From Robiginitalea sediminis (GTDB taxonomy: Bacteria > Bacteroidota > Bacteroidia > Flavobacteriales > Flavobacteriaceae): a stretch of 64,000 nucleotides of DNA. Positions 41,457-50,499 of the stretch are shown here, one piece after another; position 1 is the stretch's first letter, and each line of letters begins with the position of its first letter. A program made the translations under genes and the position numbers. The stretch is from assembly GCF_002198115.1 (NCBI RefSeq), contig NZ_NGNR01000001.1, positions 748,268 to 812,267 of the forward strand. Direction: 5' to 3'. Under the pieces are notes generated by a model, which saw only the letters and a list, made by a program, of their open reading frames with translations, was not told the DNA's origin and did not search any database.

Positions 41457-44400
41457 TTAAGCCGCCTGCCCCAGGGCTTCGCGCTGCGGTTGCGGTTTTT
41501 CGCGCCGCCGGCGCACGGCCCGTTTGATCCGGTAGGTGATGTTGAACAGCACCGGGACGATGATCAGGGTCAGGAAGGTGGCCACAATAAGGCCAAAGAT
41601 CACGGTCCAGGCCAGGGGTCCCCAGAAGACCACGTTATCGCCCCCGATATAGATGCCCGGGTCGAAATTCGCAAATAGTCCCGGGAAATCAATGTTCAGG
41701 CCAATGGCCAGGGGGATCAGCCCCAGGACCGTGGTAATGGCCGTAAGCAATACGGGTCGCAGACGGGCCTTCCCTCCTTTTACGATGGCTTCAGTAACGT
41801 CGGACATGGGCAGTAGGTCCCGGTCGTCCAGCCCCAGGGCCACCTTCTTCCGGTCTATGAGGATCTGGGTATAATCCAGCAGGACCACCCCGTTGTTCAC
41901 CACAATCCCCGCCAGGGAAATAATCCCCATCATGGTCATCATGATCACAAAGGGCCACCCGGTAAGGATCAGCCCGCCGAACACCCCGATAAGGCTCAGG
42001 AAGATGGCCGTCATAATGATGGCCGGCTTGGAAATCCCGCCAAACTGGAAGACCAGCAGCAGCATAATCAGGCCCAGCCCGGTAAAGAAGGCCCCCATTA
42101 GGAATTGCATCTGTTTGTTCTGCTCTTCTATCTGCCCGGTATAATCTATCTTAACCCCGGCCGGCATATCGCGGAAATCCGCCATGGCTTCCTGGATCTG
42201 GGACACAATGGCCCCTGCATCGGTAAAGCCGGGTTTCAGGCCGGAATAGACAGTAACCACGCGCTTGGCATCCTTGTGCTTGATAGCGCTGAAGCCCGAG
42301 GTGTTGCGCTGTCGGGCCACCGCGGAAACCGGAATTTCCTTGATCTGCCCGTTGGAGGCATCCCGGAAGATGATATTCTGGTTAAAGAGGGCGCTGGTGT
42401 TGTAACGCAGGTCCTCGTTAAACCGGACATTGATGTCGTAGTCTTCCCCATCCTTTTTGTAGATGCCGGCTTTGTCCCCGAAGAGGGACCGCCGCAGCTG
42501 CATCCCCACCTGGCCTACGGCCACGCCGAGTTCACCCGCTTTCTCGCGGTCTACGACCACTTCCATAGAAGGCTTGCTCTTATTGACGTCTATCTTGAGC
42601 TCCTCGATGCCTTCAATATTCTGCAGGTTGATAAAGGTGCGCATGCGCTCGGCCACCTGGATGAGGGTATCGTAGTTTTTCCCCTCCAGTTCTATGTTGA
42701 TGGGGTACCCGGCCGGGGGGCCAATGGGGTCCTTCTCGACCGAGATTTCGACCCCCGGGTAAACCCCGGCCAGGGCATCCGAAATATCGGCGCGCAACTG
42801 CTCGGTGTCCTTCCCACCCCGGTACTTGAACTCCCGCATGGAGAGGGTGATTTTCCCGCGGTGCGGCATTTCGGCGGTAGAGCCCCCGTCGGTAAAAGGG
42901 TTTTCCGAGCCGCGACCCACCATGGAAACCGTAGATTCCAGCAGCATGTTCCGGTCTCCGCGCATATAGGCGTCGGAGTCTACAATGTCATATACCCGTC
43001 GCTCGATTTCCCGGGTGAGGGCATTGGTTTTTTCAATGGCCGTCCCCTGGGGGTATTCGATGTAGATGTAGATTTCATTCGGGGTGTTGTCCGGGAAGAA
43101 CTCCACCTTGGTACGCTGGCTTCCCAGGGAGGCGCCGAACCCGATAAAGGCCAGGATCAGCAGCAGGAACATGACCCCGGAATACCAGTAGACGTTCTTC
43201 CCACGCAGGGCCCGCTGGAGCTGCTTCTCGTAGAAATTCTCCAACTTTTTGAGGGTCTTGTTCTGGAAGCGGTTGGCCGAGTTCTTGATGACGTATTTAT
43301 AGAGCCAGAACATCCCGGCGGTAACGACCAGGAGAGTTCCCAGACCCCGCACAGGGCCGGCCACAAAGAAAACAAACAGGCCCAGGGGCACCAGGATAGC
43401 GGTGATGCGCAGGAGCTGTTTCCGGGTGAGTTCCTTCTGCCCGGTTTCCATAAAGCTGGACACCAGCATGGAGTTCATGAAAATGGCCACAAAGAGTGAA
43501 GATCCCAGCACTACCGAAAGGGTGATGGGGAAGAAGATCATGAATTCCCCCATGATGCCGGGCCACATCCCCAGCGGAACAAAGGCGGCAACCGTGGTGG
43601 CTGTGGAAATGATGATGGGGATGGCAATTTCACCAATCCCTTTTTTAGCCGCTTCAATACGGCCCATGCCTTCCTCGTCCATAAGGCGGTAGACGTTTTC
43701 CACGACCACTACCCCGTTGTCTACCAGCATCCCAAGGCCCATAACCAACCCAAAGAGGATCATGGTGTTGAGCGTATACCCAAGCGCCGAGAGGATCATA
43801 AAGGACATAAACATAGACATGGGGATGGCAAACCCCACAAAGAGGGCGTTGCGGAAGCCGAGGAAGAACATCAGTACGGTTACCACCAGCAGGATACCGA
43901 AAATGATATTGTTCACCAGGTCATCAACCTGGTTCAGGGTACGGCTGGAGGAATCGTTGGCTATTGAGACATTCAGGTCCCGCGGCAGGTATTGCTGCCG
44001 GGCATTATCCACGATATCCCGGATTTTGTCCGCCGCCGTGATGGCGTTCATGCCGGAGCGCTTCTTGATGTCCAGCATGACCACGCTTTCGCCTTTTTCC
44101 CGGGCGTAGGTGGTCTTGTCTTCCTCCCGGAAACGGACCTCGGCAATATCTTTCAGGTACACGGCATTCCCGTTCTCGGACTTCACCACGAAGTCCTCGA
44201 GTTGCCCGGGGTTTTCGATTTCCCCCAGGATGCGCACGGTACGCCTTTGGCCCCCGGCTTTCAGGTTTCCGGCAGACATGGTCATATTTCCGTTGGCTAT
44301 GGCGCCCAGCACATCGTCGAAGCTCACCTTGGCGGCCATCATTTTGTAGATGTCCACGGCCACTTCAACCTCTTTTTCCTGCGCTCCCCGGATATCGACC

Positions 44401-44963
44401 TCCTTGATCTCTTCAAGGTCCTCGATTTCATCCTCCAGCATTTCCCCGTATGCCTTTAACTGGTCAATGGGGTAGTCTCCCGTGAGGTTCACATTCATGA
44501 TGGGGAAGGACTCCGAGAGGACCAGGTCGAAGACATTCGGCTCTACCTTGGCCCCGTTGAAAATAGGCCAGTCCTCGCTGGCCTTTTCGGCATCCACCTC
44601 ATCCTGTACCTTCAGCTTGGCCTCCTGTACACTGATGTTTTCGTCGAATTCCACCACAATCATGGAGTAGTCCTCCTGGGAGGTGGAGGTAAGTTCCACC
44701 AGGTTACTCACGTTTTTGAGCCGATCCTCCAGGGGGTCCGTTATAAGGCGTTCGATGTCTTCCGCCGTGTTCCCGGGGTAAGGGGTGCTGACGTAGATCT
44801 TGGTTTCCTGTACCTCCGGGAAGTCTTCCCGGGGCATGCCGAAATAGGCACTGATCCCCACCACGAAAAAGATGCCGATCATTACATAGATCACCGAAGG
44901 GTTGTCTATGGCCCAGGAAGCAAGCCTGAATTCCTTGTTTGCGTTTCGCTTTTGCTTGCTCAT
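41457..44963 (-). CDS. RND efflux transporter, inner-membrane pump
   Basis: 1168 residues. AcrB/CusA-type layout: a first membrane helix (VIYVMIGIFFVVGISAYF), periplasmic porter domains, and the helix-4 segment GMLVDNGVVVVENVYRLMD, in which the second proton-relay Asp of AcrB is Asn. A stretch of about 60 residues with two extra hydrophobic segments sits between the sixth and seventh core helices (near 515-565), where AcrB has only a short amphipathic helix. Pumps toxic compounds or metals out with H+. Its ATG overlaps the membrane-fusion protein's stop (ATGA). Confidence 0.93.
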   Translation of the reverse strand: MSKQKRNANKEFRLASWAIDNPSVIYVMIGIFFVVGISAYFGMPREDFPEVQETKIYVSTPYPGNTAEDIERLITDPLEDRLKNVSNLVELTSTSQEDYSMIVVEFDENISVQEAKLKVQDEVDAEKASEDWPIFNGAKVEPNVFDLVLSESFPIMNVNLTGDYPIDQLKAYGEMLEDEIEDLEEIKEVDIRGAQEKEVEVAVDIYKMMAAKVSFDDVLGAIANGNMTMSAGNLKAGGQRRTVRILGEIENPGQLEDFVVKSENGNAVYLKDIAEVRFREEDKTTYAREKGESVVMLDIKKRSGMNAITAADKIRDIVDNARQQYLPRDLNVSIANDSSSRTLNQVDDLVNNIIFGILLVVTVLMFFLGFRNALFVGFAIPMSMFMSFMILSALGYTLNTMILFGLVMGLGMLVDNGVVVVENVYRLMDEEGMGRIEAAKKGIGEIAIPIIISTATTVAAFVPLGMWPGIMGEFMIFFPITLSVVLGSSLFVAIFMNSMLVSSFMETGQKELTRKQLLRITAILVPLGLFVFFVAGPVRGLGTLLVVTAGMFWLYKYVIKNSANRFQNKTLKKLENFYEKQLQRALRGKNVYWYSGVMFLLLILAFIGFGASLGSQRTKVEFFPDNTPNEIYIYIEYPQGTAIEKTNALTREIERRVYDIVDSDAYMRGDRNMLLESTVSMVGRGSENPFTDGGSTAEMPHRGKITLSMREFKYRGGKDTEQLRADISDALAGVYPGVEISVEKDPIGPPAGYPINIELEGKNYDTLIQVAERMRTFINLQNIEGIEELKIDVNKSKPSMEVVVDREKAGELGVAVGQVGMQLRRSLFGDKAGIYKKDGEDYDINVRFNEDLRYNTSALFNQNIIFRDASNGQIKEIPVSAVARQRNTSGFSAIKHKDAKRVVTVYSGLKPGFTDAGAIVSQIQEAMADFRDMPAGVKIDYTGQIEEQNKQMQFLMGAFFTGLGLIMLLLVFQFGGISKPAIIMTAIFLSLIGVFGGLILTGWPFVIMMTMMGIISLAGIVVNNGVVLLDYTQILIDRKKVALGLDDRDLLPMSDVTEAIVKGGKARLRPVLLTAITTVLGLIPLAIGLNIDFPGLFANFDPGIYIGGDNVVFWGPLAWTVIFGLIVATFLTLIIVPVLFNITYRIKRAVRRRREKPQPQREALGQAA

Positions 44964-46138
44964 GCCTTATTGAGGATTTGGATTTCCTGCCCTTCGCGGA
45001 TGCGGCGGGCGCCTTCGGTTACAATTTGTTCGCCCGGGGCCAGGCCGCTGAGGACCTCAACGCTGTTGCCCTGGGAGAGCCCGGTCTGGATGACGCGTTT
45101 TTCGGCCTTGGCCATGCCCTCTGCCGTTACGCCTGAGGCAATGTACACGTATTGTTCGCCCTCGGCATTTTCGGAGATCACCGTGGGGGGGATAACCAGG
45201 GCCTCGGTGTTGGTATAGTTGTTGATCCGGACCCGGGCGGTCAGGTTTGGCTTCACGTTGCCACTGGTATTGGGCACCGGGATTTCCGCCCGGAACGAAC
45301 GGTTGGCCGGGTTGATGAAGTTCCCGGTTTGCCGGACTTTGGTCCGGATACTGTCGCCCAGTACTGGCAGGTATATCTGCACATCCTTACCAGTCTGCAC
45401 ACTACCAAGGTATCGCTCGGGCACATCTACTTCCACATACATATCCGAAAGGTTAACCAGGCGGAAGACGGCCATGCCGGCTGCCGGGTTCAGGGTACTG
45501 CCCTCTTCCTGCATCACCTCGTCTACAATCCCGTTGAACGTGGCCCGGATGGTGGATTTGGCCAATTGGGACTCGGCCTGCTTCACGGCACTCACGGCTG
45601 CTTCGTAGTTGGTCTTGGCCTGCAGGTACTGGATTTCAGATCCGATATTCTGTTCCCAGAGGCGCTTTTGGCGCTCGAAGGTCGTCTCGGCCAGGGCTGC
45701 CTGGGTTTTCAGCTGCTCCAGGCCGCTGGCCATCCCGCCATCGTCTATGCGGGCCAGGACCTGGCCTTTGCGGACGCGGTCGCCTTCCCGGACCAGGACC
45801 CGCTCCAGGGTCCCTGCCATTTCCGGGAAAAGCAGGACGTTTTGTTTGGTCTGCACATCTCCCTGCAGGTCCAGGTAATGCTCAAACGGCACGGTTTCCA
45901 CCACCAGGGTGCTTACCAGGGGGATGTTTTCGGTACCGGCTATGGCGCTGAGGGCAGAATCCAGCTTGCCGATCTCCCGGCCCAGGCTGCTTTGCTGTTC
46001 GGTGAGCTCCTTTTTACGGGCCTTGAGGGCTTCCAGGTTCCCTGAGGCGATAAGCTCGTCTACCGATCCGGGGGCTTTTTCGCCGCAGCCGGCCAGCAGC
46101 AGAAGGGCTGCAGGAAGGACTAATGTAAATCGTTTCAT
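44960..46138 (-). CDS. RND efflux periplasmic adaptor (membrane-fusion) lipoprotein
   Basis: 392 residues from the ATG at 46138; a frame extension to 46183 lacks a signal. The lipobox LLAGC is near residue 18. Then come an alpha-hairpin coiled coil (EALKARKKELTEQQSSLGRE is a separate short helix; the main hairpin is near 130-190), a lipoyl half-motif GTLERVLVREGDRVRKGQVL, and beta-barrel and membrane-proximal domains. It joins the inner-membrane pump to the TolC-like channel. Confidence 0.92.
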   Translation of the reverse strand: MKRFTLVLPAALLLLAGCGEKAPGSVDELIASGNLEALKARKKELTEQQSSLGREIGKLDSALSAIAGTENIPLVSTLVVETVPFEHYLDLQGDVQTKQNVLLFPEMAGTLERVLVREGDRVRKGQVLARIDDGGMASGLEQLKTQAALAETTFERQKRLWEQNIGSEIQYLQAKTNYEAAVSAVKQAESQLAKSTIRATFNGIVDEVMQEEGSTLNPAAGMAVFRLVNLSDMYVEVDVPERYLGSVQTGKDVQIYLPVLGDSIRTKVRQTGNFINPANRSFRAEIPVPNTSGNVKPNLTARVRINNYTNTEALVIPPTVISENAEGEQYVYIASGVTAEGMAKAEKRVIQTGLSQGNSVEVLSGLAPGEQIVTEGARRIREGQEIQILNKA

Positions 46139-46189
46139 GGTTGCTATTATATTCGTTGATTGATGGTAATGTGTCATTGTCAAGTGGGG

Positions 46190-47521
46190 TTACGGGTTCA
46201 GGATGTTCTCCAGTTCGGTCTTGCGGTTCACCACATTGACCATGGCCTGGAGGTATTCCTGCTGGGCCGTGTATAACTGGGTCTGTGCCTGGCGGAGTTC
46301 AAAACTCGTGGCCAGCCCTTCGCCGTATTTAATTTCATTTTTGGTTTCGATGCGCTCGGCCAGGGCCAGGTTCTGCTTGCTGGTCTGGTACGTTTCTATC
46401 GCCAGAGTATAGTCGGTCCGGGCCCGCTTTACCTGGAGCTCGAGTTGCTGCTCGGTTTCCTTGAGCTGGGTCTTGGCTTTTTCCAGGGCTATCTTGGCCC
46501 GCTGGGTACTGGCACTGCGGCCCAGGGAACTGAAGATGGGGATAGACAGGTCAAAGCCCAGGATGGAGGACTCGAAACTCTGCGTCTGGTCGTCGAAATA
46601 CGAAAAGGGGTCGCTGAAACCTGTACGCCCGTAATTGATAAAGGCATTGAGGGTTGGCAGGGCGCGGCTTTTGGCCAGCTTCAGTTCATAATACCGCTGT
46701 TCGTTGAGGTTTTGCACCAGCTTGTAATCCACGTTGTTTTCCATCTGGAAGGGAGACTCCAGGAGTTCAAAACGGGTTTGCTGGGCAACCAGGTCGTCCA
46801 GGGTCTGGGTGAGTTCCGTGGGGTGTTCCAGGGGAAGCCCCATAAGGGTATTGAGCATCTGAAGGGTGATCTCCACCAGGCGCTCACTGTTGTTGTATTG
46901 GTTCTGGAGGGTGGCCAGGGTAATCTGCAGCTGCTCCACGGACTCCTCCTCGGCCAGCCCGTTTTCGTAGAGTTTCTGGGTTTCGTACAGGTTTTTTTCC
47001 ACCGTGGCGATGTTTTTCTGCAAGATGGCCACGCTTTCCCGGGCCAGCAGGGTGTTCCCGTAAGCTTCCACCACGGTTTTCCGCACTTCCTGGTCCGTTT
47101 TCTCCTTGTTGTTCTGGCTGTAGCGCAAGAAGGCCTGGGTGGCCTGCACGCCTACAATGTAAGACCCGTCGAAGATCTGCTGGCGAAGGGTTGCCGTTGC
47201 CGAGGTGGTACGGGGTGGGCCAAAGACCACAGGTACGAAAGTACCGGGTTCCCCGTCGAAGAATTCCGCCGGAATCAGGGATACGGGCTGTTTGAGCTGG
47301 TCCTGGTAGGAGACGGCCGCACTGATCTGGGGCAGACCCGTGGCAATGGTTTCCCATTTCTGCTTCTGGGCATCCACCAGGTCGCGGTTGGCGTTGATGG
47401 CCGTGTAGTTGTGTTCCAGGGCGTAGGCCACGGCTTCGTCCAGGCTGAAGCGGGTGGGGGCCTCCTGGGAATATCCCAGGGTCAGTGCCGCCAGGGCGAG
47501 CCCTGCAAGGGTAATACGCAT
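46190..47521 (-). CDS. TolC-like outer-membrane efflux channel
   Basis: 443 residues with a signal peptide (MRITLAGLALAALTLG). Two related halves of long helices with heptads (ALEHNYTAINANRDLVDAQK and FELLESPFQMENNVDYKLVQ regions) and the typical FELRQAQTQLYTAQQEYLQA near the C-terminus make it a TolC-type protein. It is between tetR and the adaptor gene in one operon. Confidence 0.92.
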   Translation of the reverse strand: MRITLAGLALAALTLGYSQEAPTRFSLDEAVAYALEHNYTAINANRDLVDAQKQKWETIATGLPQISAAVSYQDQLKQPVSLIPAEFFDGEPGTFVPVVFGPPRTTSATATLRQQIFDGSYIVGVQATQAFLRYSQNNKEKTDQEVRKTVVEAYGNTLLARESVAILQKNIATVEKNLYETQKLYENGLAEEESVEQLQITLATLQNQYNNSERLVEITLQMLNTLMGLPLEHPTELTQTLDDLVAQQTRFELLESPFQMENNVDYKLVQNLNEQRYYELKLAKSRALPTLNAFINYGRTGFSDPFSYFDDQTQSFESSILGFDLSIPIFSSLGRSASTQRAKIALEKAKTQLKETEQQLELQVKRARTDYTLAIETYQTSKQNLALAERIETKNEIKYGEGLATSFELRQAQTQLYTAQQEYLQAMVNVVNRKTELENILNP

Positions 47522-48127
47522 TTATTCGTGATTTGAGTTGATGATATTATTTAGTATGGTCCTTCCTTTAGGTGTTACAATACCCCGAAGGTGGTATTCC
47601 AGGTACATGTCCATCAGTTCGGTCTGGGTAAACCGCGCTTTGGGGAACAGACTCTCGTCCTTGATGCTGGTAACCCCCGTGAAATAAATCAGGGCGACAA
47701 ATTCCACGTTCAGGTTTTCCCGGTAAATACCCATTTCAATGCCCCTGCGGATATTCTCTACCACGCAGTCCTTCATAATCTCATACTGCTTCTGGTGAAG
47801 CTTGTTGTAAATGGCAGGGTAGTATTTCTTGAGCTGGAACTGGGGGGAAGCTTTTTCGTTTTTCAGGTAGTGGTAGGCGAGCTTTTTGATCTCGTAGAGT
47901 TCCTCGATGGGATTCTTGCCCAGGTCGCAAATACAGTCTATTCCATGGGATATCGTATGGAACAGGCCCATGGTGCACTGGTCTACCAAATCGGTCTTGT
48001 TCTCGAAGTGGGCATAAATGGTCTTCTTGGAGATCCCCATATGTTCGGAGAGGTCATCCATGGTGACGCTTTTGAAGCCCAGGTTGAGAAAAAGCTCGGT
48101 TGCCGTTTCCAGGATTTTTGTTTTCAT
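47522..48127 (-). CDS. TetR-family repressor of the efflux operon
   Basis: 201 residues from the ATG at 48127. The N-terminal helix-turn-helix MTKIL-like start (MKTKILETATELFLNLGF), then MDDLSEHMGISKKTIYAHF with the recognition helix, is typical of TetR proteins. The C-terminal part should bind the inducer. It is the first gene of the operon with tolC, adaptor and pump (stop and next start abut at 47522/47521). The promoter carries an inverted repeat over its -33 element, so autorepression is likely. Confidence 0.92.
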   Translation of the reverse strand: MKTKILETATELFLNLGFKSVTMDDLSEHMGISKKTIYAHFENKTDLVDQCTMGLFHTISHGIDCICDLGKNPIEELYEIKKLAYHYLKNEKASPQFQLKKYYPAIYNKLHQKQYEIMKDCVVENIRRGIEMGIYRENLNVEFVALIYFTGVTSIKDESLFPKARFTQTELMDMYLEYHLRGIVTPKGRTILNNIINSNHE

Positions 48128-48133
48128 GGGCGT

Positions 48134-48162
48134 CAAAATTAGCATGGAAACTTTAAAAACAA
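48134..48162 (-). promoter_or_regulatory. Promoter of the tetR-efflux operon
   Basis: Minus strand: TTG at 48162-48160, an 18-bp spacer and a perfect TAATTTTG at 48141-48134. The ATG at 48127 is only 6 bp beyond, so the mRNA should be leaderless or nearly so. Confidence 0.65.
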
Positions 48163-48173
48163 AAAAAGTTTCC
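48146..48173. promoter_or_regulatory. Probable TetR operator, 9-bp inverted repeat
   Basis: GGAAACTTT (48146-48154) and AAAGTTTCC (48165-48173) are exact inverted copies with a 10-bp spacer. They cover the -33 element and most of the spacer of the tetR promoter, so a bound dimer would block RNA polymerase. Confidence 0.65.
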
Positions 48174-48293
48174 TAAGTTTTACGATTTTTTAACACTGCC
48201 ACAATACCTCCTGGGACAAGTAGCGGATAATACCGGCATCCAATCATTTTTGACTGGAACCTTGGGGGTGTGACCCGGGAGCAGAGAAGGGGC

Positions 48294-48325
48294 TTGTATC
48301 AGCACGCGGGTTTGGCGTACATTTG
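48294..48325 (+). promoter_or_regulatory. Promoter of the polyprenyl synthase gene
   Basis: TTG at 48294-48296, a 21-bp spacer and a perfect TACATTTG at 48318-48325. The ATG follows 4 bp later (48330), again predicting a leaderless mRNA. Confidence 0.55.
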
Positions 48326-48329
48326 GGGC

Positions 48330-49307
48330 ATGATCGATTCTATTGCTGCTTACAGGGAACAGTTCCTGGAATACCTCGGGGCAATTGCTCCTAAGGACCC
48401 ACCGGATGGGTTGTACGAACCGGTTCGTTACATCCTGGAGATGGGGGGGAAACGGATGCGCCCGGTCCTGGTGCTGCTCAGCGCCGACCTGTTTGGGGCG
48501 TCCCCCAAGGAAGCCCTCCCGGCCGCAGCCGCGGTGGAGGTGTTCCACAATTTTTCCCTCATCCACGACGACATTATGGATGCCGCCCCGTTAAGACGCG
48601 GGAAACCAACCGTGCATAAGCGGTGGGACCTCAATACCGGCATCCTTTCCGGCGATGCCATGCTCATCCTGGCGTACCAACAGCTGGAGGCCTATGGGGA
48701 TCCCCAGTTCGGGCAGCTGATTCGGTTGTTTTCCCGCACTGCCCTGGAGGTTTGTGAAGGTCAGCAGTACGACATGGATTTCGAGAACCGGGACGATGTG
48801 GCCCTGGCGGAATACCAGCGGATGATCGAATTAAAAACGGCAGTCCTCCTGGGCTGTGCCCTGCAGATGGGAGCTATCGTAGGCGGGGCCGAAGCCCCCG
48901 AACAGGCTGCGGTTTACCGTTTCGGGATAGCCCTGGGAATGGCCTTCCAACTCCAGGACGATTACTTGGATGCCTTTGGCGACCCGGAGCGTTTCGGCAA
49001 ACAGGTGGGGGGAGACATCATCGAAAATAAAAAGACCTACCTCTACCTGAAAGCCCTGGAAGAGGCCAACCCGGACCAGCAGCGCGAACTCACAGATCTT
49101 TATTCCATCACCCCTTCGCAGCCGGGGGATAAGGTGAAACGGGTATTGCAATTATTCCGCAGTACAGGGGCAGACGAAAAAACCCGGGAGCGCATTGCGG
49201 CCTATACTGACCAGGCTTTTCAAGACCTGGAAGCCCTCAGTGGCAACCCAAAGGCCAAGGCGGCCTTGCACGAGTTCGGGTCCTGGCTCCTTAAGAGGGA
49301 CTTTTAA
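48330..49307 (+). CDS. Polyprenyl diphosphate synthase (farnesyl/geranylgeranyl type)
   Basis: 325 residues from the ATG at 48330; earlier in-frame codons lie inside the promoter. It joins isopentenyl diphosphate to allylic diphosphates. The first aspartate-rich motif is HDDIMD, with GGKRMRP and LRRGKPTVH around it; the second is FQLQDDYLD. Chain length cannot be set from sequence alone. Its 3' end overlaps the lycopene cyclase gene by 17 bp, tail to tail, so it probably supplies the carotenoid pathway. Confidence 0.92.
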   Translation: MIDSIAAYREQFLEYLGAIAPKDPPDGLYEPVRYILEMGGKRMRPVLVLLSADLFGASPKEALPAAAAVEVFHNFSLIHDDIMDAAPLRRGKPTVHKRWDLNTGILSGDAMLILAYQQLEAYGDPQFGQLIRLFSRTALEVCEGQQYDMDFENRDDVALAEYQRMIELKTAVLLGCALQMGAIVGGAEAPEQAAVYRFGIALGMAFQLQDDYLDAFGDPERFGKQVGGDIIENKKTYLYLKALEEANPDQQRELTDLYSITPSQPGDKVKRVLQLFRSTGADEKTRERIAAYTDQAFQDLEALSGNPKAKAALHEFGSWLLKRDF

Positions 49308-50442
49308 ACAGGGCCCGCCAGGAAGCCCTCAGGAAGGGCCCCATCGGGCACGAGGTGATGATCCGCAGGTCACCCATTAAGGAGGATTCCTCATTCAGAA
49401 ATGTAAGCAGCAGGGGGATGGGAAGCCGTTCGAGCTGGGCCGAAAAGATGCGCTGGCCCAAGTGGTTTTCATGAGCAAGGGCATCGAGCAAAAGCCTGTC
49501 GTAGAGCCGGAAGCGTCCGGGTTGTCGCAAGACTGGCACCTTCCCGCGTTTGATCCTGTCCAATAGCCGCGGGATGTTGCGGCTTGTATTGCTGAAGGTA
49601 TACCCTGTACTGGGTTTGGCCCAGCCGCCTGCAATCCCGATATGGCAGATATGGGCGCTGTTGGCTTTAGTGAAGTCATTGATCGTCATGGGGATGCTCC
49701 CCTTTTCCGTTTCCAGAATGTCATACCCGGTACTCCCAAGCGTTCCGGAAATATACGCTTCCAGGGCGGCTTCATAAGCGTCATCCTCGAGCAGGTCCTC
49801 CGAGAACAGGGTGTATTCCACCAGGGCTTCGGTTGGGCTGAAGGGGAGGACGTACATAAAACGGGTGAGACCTTCCTGGGCGATGTCAAAATCCATAAAG
49901 GTGGGGGCCTGAGGGTCAAAAACGGGGTTCTCGGAACGGATAAACCAGCCCTTGAAATGCTGCTGAAGGACCGGGTGGGGTTGCATCAGGTCTGGCGGCG
50001 GGGGCAGCAGGACGCTACTGAATACCATCGGGGCCCGGAAGCTCCCCTGGGAGGTATGCACCACCGCGTGGTTTCCCGTCTCTTCCAGGGTTTCTGCCCG
50101 GGCATAAATCCGATCGATATGGGGGCACCCGGCTATCCGATTCCCGAATTCCCGGTAAAAATCCTCACCCCTCAGCATTTTGTAGCGGTAGGGCGCCAGG
50201 TGGGCCTTACGGCGGAAGCCGGGGCCGCCTACGGTTACATGGTCCCAGCTTCTGAAAAGGATAGGGTCGAAGCGGCCTTCGCCTTTTTCCCAGAAACACC
50301 AGGTCCGGTCATTGGTCTTTTCCTTTTCCTGCTCAATCAGGGCAATGCGCTTGCTGCGGAACCAGGGGTCGGAACCCATGGCTTCTGCCAGCATCAGCCC
50401 GGATGCGCCACCGCCAATGATAATGTAGTCGTATGCTTTCAT
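49291..50442 (-). CDS. crtY: Lycopene beta-cyclase (CrtY type)
   Basis: 383 residues. N-terminal FAD/NAD-binding IIIGGGASGLMLAEAM (7-22), the cyclase mark NDRTWCFWEKGEG, and GIAGGWAKPSTGYTF near 274-288, a conserved block of the family. It makes beta-rings of carotene at the membrane. It overlaps the convergent prenyl synthase gene by 17 bp. No other crt gene is in the window. Confidence 0.92.
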   Translation of the reverse strand: MKAYDYIIIGGGASGLMLAEAMGSDPWFRSKRIALIEQEKEKTNDRTWCFWEKGEGRFDPILFRSWDHVTVGGPGFRRKAHLAPYRYKMLRGEDFYREFGNRIAGCPHIDRIYARAETLEETGNHAVVHTSQGSFRAPMVFSSVLLPPPPDLMQPHPVLQQHFKGWFIRSENPVFDPQAPTFMDFDIAQEGLTRFMYVLPFSPTEALVEYTLFSEDLLEDDAYEAALEAYISGTLGSTGYDILETEKGSIPMTINDFTKANSAHICHIGIAGGWAKPSTGYTFSNTSRNIPRLLDRIKRGKVPVLRQPGRFRLYDRLLLDALAHENHLGQRIFSAQLERLPIPLLLTFLNEESSLMGDLRIITSCPMGPFLRASWRALFKSPS

Positions 50443-50499
50443 GCCAGTGCCCCAGGTCGGGGAAGTGCTAAAGGTACGAATTCGGGTGGTGGAAACGAC

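Noticed and set aside
39094..41460. A 788-codon open frame on the plus strand
   Set aside because: It lies opposite aspS and the ClC-type gene, which have full motifs. The GC-rich third positions of those genes keep the opposite frame open. No domain is visible in it.
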